Part shown: in pieces, positions 49,490 through 56,158 of the stretch
How the letters are laid out: the number at the start of each line of letters is the position of its first letter
Position numbering within the stretch: position 1 is the first letter of the stretch
Assembly (NCBI RefSeq): GCF_013408525.1
Contig: NZ_JACBZM010000001.1
Span: 1,302,001 to 1,366,000 of the forward strand
Source of the DNA: Nocardioides aromaticivorans
Lineage (GTDB): Bacteria; Actinomycetota; Actinomycetes; Propionibacteriales; Nocardioidaceae
DNA length: 64,000 nucleotides
Direction of reading: 5' to 3'
Program-made: the position numbers and the translations under genes
The notes under the pieces: model-generated
Told to the model about the DNA's origin: nothing
The model's input: the letters and a program-made list of their open reading frames with translations, nothing else
Databases searched by the model: none

Positions 49490-50504
49490 GCCAGGCCGCG
49501 GCCAGGCCGACGGAGGCGCCGGCGAGCGTCTCGACGAAGCGCGACCCGAGCAGCTCGCCGAGCGGCTCCGGGTGGGCGAGGTCGGTGACGAGCAGGGCGA
49601 GCGGGGTGATGAGGACCAGCGCGAGCCCGTAGTGCCGGGTCACGACCAGCTCGGTGCCGGCCTGCAGCACGGCGACCACGAGGATCGTGGCGACCGCGGA
49701 CAGCGGCAGCACCAGCAGGAGACCGGCGAGCACCAGTCCGAGCAGGGTGCCGACGACGCGGTGCACGCCACGGGCGACCTGCTGGCGCAGCGTCGTCGCC
49801 GCGAGCGGTACGACGGACGCCACCATCGCCCAGTACGGGTGGGCGATGCCCGTCGCGGTCATCAGCCCGCCGGACAGGAGCACGACCACCACGCAGCGGA
49901 TCGCGTGCAGCCGCTGCCGGCCGGCCGGAAGCGGAGGCAGCGGCGGCGGGTGGTCCGGCACGTCGCCGCGGCGTACCTCCACGGCGGTCTCGACGACCGC
50001 GAGCCCGACGGCGAAGGCAGCGGTGGCCAGGCAGGTGCCGATCGCGAGCGGGACCCGGTGCGGCTCGATCGGGACCGACGCGCAGGTGGCCGCGGCGAAG
50101 ACGAGGAAGACCGGTCCCGGCGGTCGCCACCGCCAACGGTCCGACGCGGCGGCACCGATCCCCGACCACACCGCCGCCGCCAGCACCGCCCACCAGGCGC
50201 GGTCCTCGCCGGTGGCGACGAGGGTGCCGCTGGCGACGGCACCGGTGAGCAGCCCGGCGAGCGCGACCTGTTGGCGCCAGCGCCGGCGGTGGGGGACGGC
50301 GCCGCCGTAGATCGCCGCGAAGGCGCCGAAGGTGGCCGCGGCGCCCAGGTCCATCGCGTCGGCGGCGTGGAGGACGAGCAGCGCGACGAGCAGGGTGCCG
50401 CCGGCTCGGATCGCCGCCCACCGGGTGACGGGCGGTGGGCCGACGTGGCGCAGCTCGTCGACCAGCTGGCCGCCGAGGTGGCGAGCCCGGGCGACAGCCG
50501 TCAT
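49383..50504 (-). CDS. FUSC family membrane protein
   Basis: The 373-residue protein has about eight hydrophobic segments in two groups (GGTLLVALLVLHAADAM, GPVFLVFAAATCASVPI, VVVVLLSGGLMTATGIAHP, VVGTLLGLVLAGLLLVLPL), as in the FUSC/aromatic acid exporter-like family. It is perhaps an exporter. Its start overlaps the RNA methyltransferase stop (ATGA). The C-terminal tail after ATRRAHA has low complexity and runs 107 bases antisense into the sigma gene, so the true end is uncertain. Confidence 0.7.
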   Translation of the reverse strand: MTAVARARHLGGQLVDELRHVGPPPVTRWAAIRAGGTLLVALLVLHAADAMDLGAAATFGAFAAIYGGAVPHRRRWRQQVALAGLLTGAVASGTLVATGEDRAWWAVLAAAVWSGIGAAASDRWRWRPPGPVFLVFAAATCASVPIEPHRVPLAIGTCLATAAFAVGLAVVETAVEVRRGDVPDHPPPLPPLPAGRQRLHAIRCVVVVLLSGGLMTATGIAHPYWAMVASVVPLAATTLRQQVARGVHRVVGTLLGLVLAGLLLVLPLSAVATILVVAVLQAGTELVVTRHYGLALVLITPLALLVTDLAHPEPLGELLGSRFVETLAGASVGLAAAWLTRRRPPSPPATRRAHARCGSSRSPPRCRARPPSP

Positions 50505-51181
50505 CCCCGCCACGCCTCGTCACTGGTCAGGTCGGCGTGCTGGCGCACCCACGAGTGCATCGCGATCGCCGCGGCCGCCGAGGCGTTGATCGAGCGGGTC
50601 GACCCGAACTGGGCGATCGAGAAGGTGCCGTCGCAGGCCGCGTGCGCCGCCTCGGAGAGCCCCGGACCCTCCTGCCCGAAGAGGAAGCAGACCCGCTCGG
50701 GGATCTCCATCGTCTCCAGGTGGGCGGACCCGGGAAGGTTGTCGATGCCGAGCAGCGGCACCTGCCGCTCGGCGAGATAGGCGTGCAGCTCGTCGACGGT
50801 CGGGTGGTGCCGGACGTGCTGGTAGCGGTCGGTCACCATCGCCCCGCGCCGGTTCCAGCGGCGGTTGCCGACGATGTGGACCTCGGCCGCGAGGAAGGCG
50901 TTCGCCGAGCGGACGATCGTGCCGATGTTGAAGTCGTGCTGCCAGTTCTCGATCGCCACGTGGAAGCCGTGGCGCCGGGTGTCGAGGTCGGCGACGATGG
51001 CCTCCATCGACCAGTACCGGTAGCGGTCGACGACATTGCGCCGGTCGCCCTCACGGAGCAGCTGCTCGTCGTACACCTCGCTGCCGGGGCCCTCCGGCCA
51101 CGGTCCCGGCCAGGGGCCGACGCCCACCTCGGGCTGCCCGTGGGGCATCGGGTCGTACGGCGCCCGTTGCTCCTCGTCCAC
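50501..51181 (-). CDS. TrmH/SpoU family RNA 2'-O-methyltransferase
   Basis: The 226-residue SPOUT-fold methyltransferase has the motifs GFHVAIENWQHDFNIGTIVR (motif 1, Asn/Arg), VCFLFGQEGPGLSEAAHAAC (motif 2) and FGSTRSINASAAAAIAMHSW (motif 3, knot). It probably modifies a tRNA or rRNA ribose. The GTG lies seven bases from TAGGGT. From recall, mycobacteria carry a homologue (Rv0380c) next to pyrE. It is operonic with the FUSC gene. Confidence 0.88.
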   Translation of the reverse strand: MDEEQRAPYDPMPHGQPEVGVGPWPGPWPEGPGSEVYDEQLLREGDRRNVVDRYRYWSMEAIVADLDTRRHGFHVAIENWQHDFNIGTIVRSANAFLAAEVHIVGNRRWNRRGAMVTDRYQHVRHHPTVDELHAYLAERQVPLLGIDNLPGSAHLETMEIPERVCFLFGQEGPGLSEAAHAACDGTFSIAQFGSTRSINASAAAAIAMHSWVRQHADLTSDEAWRG

Positions 51182-51188
51182 GGGATCG

Positions 51189-51194
51189 ACCCTA
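51189..51194 (-). promoter_or_regulatory. -10 box of the RNA methyltransferase gene
   Basis: TAGGGT lies seven bases before the GTG start. Confidence 0.5.
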
Positions 51195-51221
51195 TCGAGC
51201 ACATTGCTGGGTACCGACAGG

Positions 51222-51227
51222 TAGCGT
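51222..51227 (+). promoter_or_regulatory. -10 box of the DedA gene
   Basis: TAGCGT lies six bases before the GTG at 51234. The divergent RNA methyltransferase promoter is 27 bases away. Confidence 0.5.
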
Positions 51228-51233
51228 TGCCGC

Positions 51234-51977
51234 GTGAACTCGCTGGTCGCGACCCCGCTCGTCGTGCCGATGCTGCTGGGCATCAAGTGGCTCGATCCGG
51301 AGTGGTTGCAGCACGAATACGGCAACACGTTCATCTGGATCGCCCTGGCGATCGTGTTCGTGGAGTGCGGCCTCTTCTTCCCCTTCCTGCCGGGCGACAC
51401 GCTGCTGTTCGCGCTGGGCCTGTTCATCGCGGGGAGCAACACGACCGGCTACTCCGTCATCGGCATCTCCAACGAGCCCGTCGAGCTCTGCATCGCGATC
51501 GCGCTGCTCATCGTCGCGGCGTTCGCAGGCAATGTCGCCGGCTACGAGATCGGGCGCAAGCTCGGTCCGCCGCTCTACGAGCGCGAGGGCCGGGTGCTGA
51601 AGAAGAAGTACTTCGACAACACCAGTGCGTTCTTCGACAAGCACGGCAACAAGGCGCTCGTGATCGGCCGGTTCGTGCCCTTCGTGCGGACCTACATCAC
51701 CGTCGTCGCCGGCGTCACGATGATGGAGCGACGCCGCTTCTTCCTGTGGAGCGCCGTCGGTGCCGTCCTGTGGGTCGTCTCGATCACGCTGCTCGGCTAC
51801 TTCCTCGGAGCCGCGATCCCCGCGCTCGGCGAGAACATCGACTACGTCACGCTCGCCATCCTCGCCTTCTCCGCCATCCCCCTCGCGTGGGAGTGGTGGC
51901 GGCACAAGCGGCCCGCCGCGAAGCGCCGCAAGGCGCTCGCCCAGCCCGCGGAGGGGACGGTCGTCGAGGAGCGATGA
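51234..51977 (+). CDS. DedA family membrane protein
   Basis: The 247-residue protein has the DedA pattern: FVECGLFFPFLPGDTLLFAL near the N-terminus, GNVAGYEIGRKLG, and the Arg motif GRFVPFVRTYITVVAGVTMM (GRFxPxxRT). Five or so membrane segments are visible, and the tail is basic (HKRPAAKRRKALAQ). DedA proteins are linked to lipid-carrier or phospholipid translocation and pH or drug tolerance. The GTG is six bases from TAGCGT. It is transcribed alone. Confidence 0.9.
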   Translation: MNSLVATPLVVPMLLGIKWLDPEWLQHEYGNTFIWIALAIVFVECGLFFPFLPGDTLLFALGLFIAGSNTTGYSVIGISNEPVELCIAIALLIVAAFAGNVAGYEIGRKLGPPLYEREGRVLKKKYFDNTSAFFDKHGNKALVIGRFVPFVRTYITVVAGVTMMERRRFFLWSAVGAVLWVVSITLLGYFLGAAIPALGENIDYVTLAILAFSAIPLAWEWWRHKRPAAKRRKALAQPAEGTVVEER

Positions 51978-52045
51978 GTCCTGCTGTCGGCGGGGGTCAC
52001 TAGGTTCGGCAAGCACCTTCCACCCCGACCGACCAGGAGCGCACC

Positions 52046-52483
52046 GTGGCGATCAACCTCAACCCCTACATCAACTGGCGCGGCCAGGCCCGCGAGGCGA
52101 TGGAGTTCTACCAGTCCGTCCTCGGCGGCGAGCTCAACGTGATGACCTTCGCCGACATGGGCGGCACCGCGGCGGAGGTCGCCGCGGCCGAGGGCGAGAG
52201 CGACTGGGTCATGCACGCGGCCCTGTCCGTTTCCGACTCCGTGCTCCTCATGGGCGCCGACCACCCCAAGCACGTGCCCGGCGAGCCGCAGACCCAGCAG
52301 GTCAGCATCAGCGGCCCGGCCGAGGACGGCGACACCCTCCGCAGCTGGTGGGAGGGCCTCTCCGACGGCGCCACCGTCATGCAGCCGCTCGAGCAGGCGG
52401 CGTGGGGCGACAGCTTCGGCATGCTGAGGGACAAGTACGGCGTCGACTGGCTGGTCAACATCGGCGGGGCTCAGGCGGGGTGA
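52046..52483 (+). CDS. PhnB-like VOC superfamily protein
   Basis: The 145-residue glyoxalase/VOC protein starts MAINLNPYINWRGQAREAME, then FYQSVLGGELNVMTFADMGG, as in the PhnB/3-demethylubiquinone-like group. It lacks an obvious metal triad of a known enzyme, so activity is open. AGGAG precedes the GTG. It is convergent with pyrE across a family C repeat element. Confidence 0.85.
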   Translation: MAINLNPYINWRGQAREAMEFYQSVLGGELNVMTFADMGGTAAEVAAAEGESDWVMHAALSVSDSVLLMGADHPKHVPGEPQTQQVSISGPAEDGDTLRSWWEGLSDGATVMQPLEQAAWGDSFGMLRDKYGVDWLVNIGGAQAG

Positions 52484-52493
52484 GCTGAGGGGC

Positions 52494-52559
52494 TGCATGA
52501 ATCCCCGGTCGACCGGGGATTCATGCACTTGTCAGGGGTTGCAACGCCTGACAAGTGCA
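52494..52559. repeat. family C element, copy 1: 34-bp palindrome plus inverted repeat
   Basis: TGCATGAATCCCCGGTC (52494-52510) is followed at once by its exact reverse complement (52511-52527), with no loop. Sharing its last four bases, TGCACTTGTCAGG (52524-52536) pairs with 52547-52559 around a loop containing the palindrome GTTGCAAC. The right flank GTGCAGGcATTgCCC looks like an eroded half of the second palindrome seen in copy 2. It lies in the convergent gap between the VOC gene and pyrE. Confidence 0.93.
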
Positions 52560-52603
52560 GGCATTGCCCTCCCGGTGTGACAGGTGTGCTTCGTGTGACC
52601 TCG

Positions 52604-53149
52604 TCAGGCCTGGGCAGCCGCCCGCGCCGCGTCGAGCTCGGCCTTGGTCAGCACCGCGCGGACCTCGAGCTCCACGTCGGCGAGCGGGTTCTCCCCCGCC
52701 GGGCTGCGGTCGATGGCGCACACGACGGTCTCGACGATCGCGCCGGCGGAGCGCAGCGCGTTCGTCGCGTCGCGCACCGCGCCGCCGGTGGTGATGACGT
52801 CCTCGATCAGCACGATCCTCCTGCCGTCGAAGGCCGGGCCCTCGGCGAGCTTGGCGGTGCCGTACTCCTTGGCCTTCTTGCGCACGAAGACGACCGGGAT
52901 GCCGACCAGCTGGCTGACGGCCGTCGCGATCGGGATGCCGCCCATCTCCAGGCCCCCGAGCAGCTCGGCGTCGCCGGGCAGCAGCTGGGCGACCTCGCGG
53001 GCCACCCGGGCGAGCAGCTGCGGGTCGGCCTCGAAGAGGTACTTGTCGAAGTACTCGTTGCTGACCTGGCCCGAGCGGAGCGTGAACTCGCCCGTCAGGC
53101 GGCAGGTGGCGTCGATGTCGGCGGCGAGGGCGGTGTCCGTGGTCGTCAC
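52604..53149 (-). CDS. pyrE: orotate phosphoribosyltransferase
   Basis: The 181-residue enzyme joins orotate to PRPP in pyrimidine synthesis. It has FTLRSGQVSNEYFDKYLFEA, GGLEMGGIPIATAVSQLVG, VVFVRKKAKEYGTAKLAEG (the flexible loop Lys/Arg) and the PRPP motif RIVLIEDVITTGGAV. The GTG lies seven bases from TAGCCT, with an overlapping GAGGG. No other pyr gene is near. It lies 17 bases after the Ig-like protein stop. Confidence 0.95.
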   Translation of the reverse strand: MTTTDTALAADIDATCRLTGEFTLRSGQVSNEYFDKYLFEADPQLLARVAREVAQLLPGDAELLGGLEMGGIPIATAVSQLVGIPVVFVRKKAKEYGTAKLAEGPAFDGRRIVLIEDVITTGGAVRDATNALRSAGAIVETVVCAIDRSPAGENPLADVELEVRAVLTKAELDAARAAAQA

Positions 53150-53156
53150 GGCCCTC

Positions 53157-53162
53157 AGGCTA
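53157..53162 (-). promoter_or_regulatory. -10 box of pyrE
   Basis: TAGCCT lies seven bases before the pyrE GTG, inside the 17-base gap after the preceding gene. Confidence 0.45.
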
Positions 53163-53166
53163 GTGG

Positions 53167-54858
53167 CTACCGGATCCGCCCGAACGAGGTCGTCCGGTAG
53201 GTCGGCCGGTAGCCCGCCGCGCTGATCGTCACCCGTACGGCGACGCTCCGGCCGCGCCAGGCCCGCTTCAGGAACAACCGCCTCCCTGTCGCGCCGGCGA
53301 CGACCCGCCCGCCGACGTACCAGCGATAGGCGGCGCGCAGGTGGTGGGCCGTCCCGGCAGCGGAGTAGCGGGGCGCGCTGACGCCGATCCAGCGACGCAC
53401 GCGGGGCGTCGAGGGCTCGAGCCGCACCGGCCAGCGCGCGATCCAGGAGCTCACGATGGTCCCCGGCGCAACGACCGCCGTGGCCGGGGACGCCGAGGAG
53501 CCGGGTCCGGTGAACGGCTGCGGACAGTCGGCGCAGTCGTAGACGAAGGCGGCGCCGACGACCACCCTCAGCCGGTGGCCGACGTCGGCGGGTCGTACGA
53601 CGTAGGTCGGGGACGTGGCGCCCACGATGTCCTGGCCGGAGCGGGTCCACTGGTAGGTGTGGGCGTAGACGAGGGACGGCGACCACGCTCCCGCCGTGGC
53701 CGCCAGCGTGCGGCCGACGGTCGCCGTGCCGGTCACCACCGGCGCCCCCACGGGGATCGGCGTGCCCGCGTGGCTCCAGACGCTGGCGCTCTCGACCGGC
53801 GTGCCGTCGTACACCGAACCGGGGCCGGGAACCGCCCGGACCGAGTAGGCATGGCTGGCGACGACGGGCCAGGTCTCGATGGTGTACGTCGCGCCGGTCG
53901 CCCCCTCGATGGGGACGCCGTCGACGTACCACTGGAAGTCGGTGCCGGCGGACGGGTCCGACCACACCACGTCGGAGTGCGCGGTGAGCGTCCCACCCCA
54001 GACGGCAGGACCGCTGATGCTCACGCCACCACCGACCCGGTCGACGGCGAACCCGAAGGTGTGGGTGCCGACGTCCGCGCCCTGGCTCCCGAGCTCGAAG
54101 GCCAGCACCCCGATCGCTCCTGGGCGCAGCTCCGCGCCCCAGGACCGCATGTTGTCGAACGAGAGCGCGTAGCCGTTGCCCGGAGCGTCGACGAACCGCA
54201 CGGCGTACTGGTGGAGCCACGGTGGCGCGATCAGGTCGAAGCGGAACACGCCGTCGGCGTCGAGGACCTGCACGGGCACCGAGGTGAGCCGGGACCAGCC
54301 CTGGGGAATGCCCCAGTCGCCCCCGTCGTAGGCCCAGAGCTCAGCCACGACCCCGGCGGTGGTGTGTCCGGCGGGCGCAGCGACACGGCCCTGGAAGGGA
54401 TACAGGGCGAGGTCGCCCAGGAGTGCCCGCGGGGCCGCGGTCGTGGTCTGGCCGCCGACGACGCTGACCGTTCCCCCGTCGTGGAGCTCACCGACGGTGC
54501 ACTCGTCGACCGGCTCGTCGCCAGCCCCGGAGGGCCAGTTGGACCCGTTGCAGACCATGCCGGCGAAGTAGGTGCCGAACACGATCGAGTAGTCGCCCGC
54601 GGCCAGGCCGTCGACCTCGAAGGACCCGTCTGCGTCGGCTTCGTCGGTGGCGACGAGCGCCGGATCGGTGGCGGAGCGGACGATCACCCGCACTGCACGC
54701 ACGTCGTAGCCGCTCGGAACGCTCACGCTCCCGACGATCGACCCCGTTGCCGAGGCCGCGACAGGAACCGCGGCCCCGACCGTGGCCCCGACTGCAGCCA
54801 GCGTCGCGGCACACGCCACCGTCAGCGCCGTCAGCGCCGTCCCGAGCCTCCCTCTCAC
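53167..54858 (-). CDS. large secreted protein with carboxypeptidase-regulatory-like and Ig-like domains
   Basis: The 563-residue exported protein has a signal peptide (RLGTALTALTVACAATLAAV, cleavage after a small residue near 38). A Cna-B/regulatory-like domain follows (GSIVGSVSVPSGYDVRAVRV, DEADADGSFEVDGLAAGDYS). Two Ig-like repeats have the pattern WYVDGVPIEGATGATYTI and QWTRSGQDIVGATSPTYVV, with a third at RWYVGGRVVAGATGRRLFLK. No catalytic motif is present. It probably functions in adhesion or surface structure. The GTG lies six bases from AACAAT. pyrE follows. Confidence 0.78.
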   Translation of the reverse strand: MRGRLGTALTALTVACAATLAAVGATVGAAVPVAASATGSIVGSVSVPSGYDVRAVRVIVRSATDPALVATDEADADGSFEVDGLAAGDYSIVFGTYFAGMVCNGSNWPSGAGDEPVDECTVGELHDGGTVSVVGGQTTTAAPRALLGDLALYPFQGRVAAPAGHTTAGVVAELWAYDGGDWGIPQGWSRLTSVPVQVLDADGVFRFDLIAPPWLHQYAVRFVDAPGNGYALSFDNMRSWGAELRPGAIGVLAFELGSQGADVGTHTFGFAVDRVGGGVSISGPAVWGGTLTAHSDVVWSDPSAGTDFQWYVDGVPIEGATGATYTIETWPVVASHAYSVRAVPGPGSVYDGTPVESASVWSHAGTPIPVGAPVVTGTATVGRTLAATAGAWSPSLVYAHTYQWTRSGQDIVGATSPTYVVRPADVGHRLRVVVGAAFVYDCADCPQPFTGPGSSASPATAVVAPGTIVSSWIARWPVRLEPSTPRVRRWIGVSAPRYSAAGTAHHLRAAYRWYVGGRVVAGATGRRLFLKRAWRGRSVAVRVTISAAGYRPTYRTTSFGRIR

Positions 54859-54915
54859 CCGGCCATTGTTCCGGACATCGCTGCCGGTCGCGGCGAAATC
54901 GGGGCAACCGGGCAC

Positions 54916-54921
54916 TAGGGT
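54916..54921 (+). promoter_or_regulatory. -10 box of the aminotransferase gene
   Basis: TAGGGT lies seven bases before the GTG at 54929. Confidence 0.5.
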
Positions 54922-54928
54922 CGGACCC

Positions 54929-56101
54929 GTGCCTCCCGCAGCCCGTCGCGTCGCCGGCATGGGCGAGACGATCTTCGCCGAGATGTCCGCCCTCGCGGTC
55001 CGCACCGGGTCCGTCAACCTCGGCCAGGGCTTCCCCGACACCGACGGCCCGCCGGCGCTGCTCGACGCCGCATCCGCGGCCCTGCACGGCGGCGCCAACC
55101 AGTACGCCCCGGGCATCGGCGTCCCGGTCCTCCGGCAGGCCATCGCTCGCCACCAGCAGCGCAACTACGGCATCGAGCTCGACCCCGACCGGCAGGTCGT
55201 GGTGACCACCGGCTGCACCGAGGCGATCGCGGGAGCGCTGCTCGGCCTGGTCGACCCCGGCGACGAGGTCGTCGTCCTCGAGCCGTACTACGACTCCTAC
55301 ACCGCCATGATCGACTTCGCCGGCGGGGTACGACGCCCGGTGACCCTCCGCGCGCCCGACTTCCGCCTCGACCCCGCCGAGCTCGAGGCCGCCGTGGGAC
55401 CGCGGACCAAGCTGATCCTGCTCAACACCCCGCACAACCCGACCGGCCGCGTGCTCGACGCCGACGAGCTGGCCGCGGTCGCGCGGGTCGCGCAGCAGCA
55501 CGACGTGCTCGTGGTGACCGACGAGGTCTACGAGCACCTCACCTTCGACGACCACCGCCACGTGCCGATCTCGACCCTGCCGGGCATGGCTGAGCGGACG
55601 CTCACGCTGTCGAGCGCGGGGAAGTCGTTCTCGGTCACCGGCTGGAAGGTGGGCTGGGCGACCGGGCCGGCCGAGCTGGTCGGCGCCGTGACCGCCGCGA
55701 AGCAGTGGCTGACCTTCACCTCCGGCGCCCCGCTGCAGCCCGCGGTGGCCGCCGCGCTGGACGAGCAGCACGAGTTCCCCGTCCGGCTCGCGGCCGACCT
55801 GCGCGACCGGCGCGACCAGCTGGTCGGCGGGCTGCGCGAGGCCGGCCTGACGTCGTACACGCCGGAGGGGACGTACTTCGCGACCACCGACGTCAGCGCG
55901 CTCGGTTGGCGCAGCGGGGGCGACTTCTGCCGGGCACTGCCTGAGCGGGCGGGGGTGGTCGCGATCCCGTCGGAGGTCTTCTACGACGACCCGGACGGTC
56001 CCGGCGCGGGGCGGCACCTGGTGCGCTGGGCGTTCTGCAAGCGCCCCGAGGTGATCGACGAGGCGGTACGCCGGCTCGCAGCCGCCGACCTCACGGCCTG
56101 A
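54929..56101 (+). CDS. dapC: N-succinyldiaminopimelate aminotransferase-type PLP enzyme
   Basis: The 390-residue fold-type I class I/II aminotransferase has the PLP Lys in SSAGKSFSVTGWKVGWATG (about residue 230), with PHNPTGRVLDADEL, VVVTTGCTEAIAGALLGLVD and VTDEVYEHLTFDD. It matches the actinobacterial DapC group that makes the lysine precursor, but methionine or kynurenine aminotransferases are close relatives, so the product is likely rather than certain. The GTG at 54929 follows TAGGGT by seven bases. Confidence 0.75.
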   Translation: MPPAARRVAGMGETIFAEMSALAVRTGSVNLGQGFPDTDGPPALLDAASAALHGGANQYAPGIGVPVLRQAIARHQQRNYGIELDPDRQVVVTTGCTEAIAGALLGLVDPGDEVVVLEPYYDSYTAMIDFAGGVRRPVTLRAPDFRLDPAELEAAVGPRTKLILLNTPHNPTGRVLDADELAAVARVAQQHDVLVVTDEVYEHLTFDDHRHVPISTLPGMAERTLTLSSAGKSFSVTGWKVGWATGPAELVGAVTAAKQWLTFTSGAPLQPAVAAALDEQHEFPVRLAADLRDRRDQLVGGLREAGLTSYTPEGTYFATTDVSALGWRSGGDFCRALPERAGVVAIPSEVFYDDPDGPGAGRHLVRWAFCKRPEVIDEAVRRLAAADLTA

Positions 56102-56158
56102 ACCACCCCGCTGCGGGGAAGCACACGACGGAGACCTCTCGGGTGGAAGGCGGCAGCG

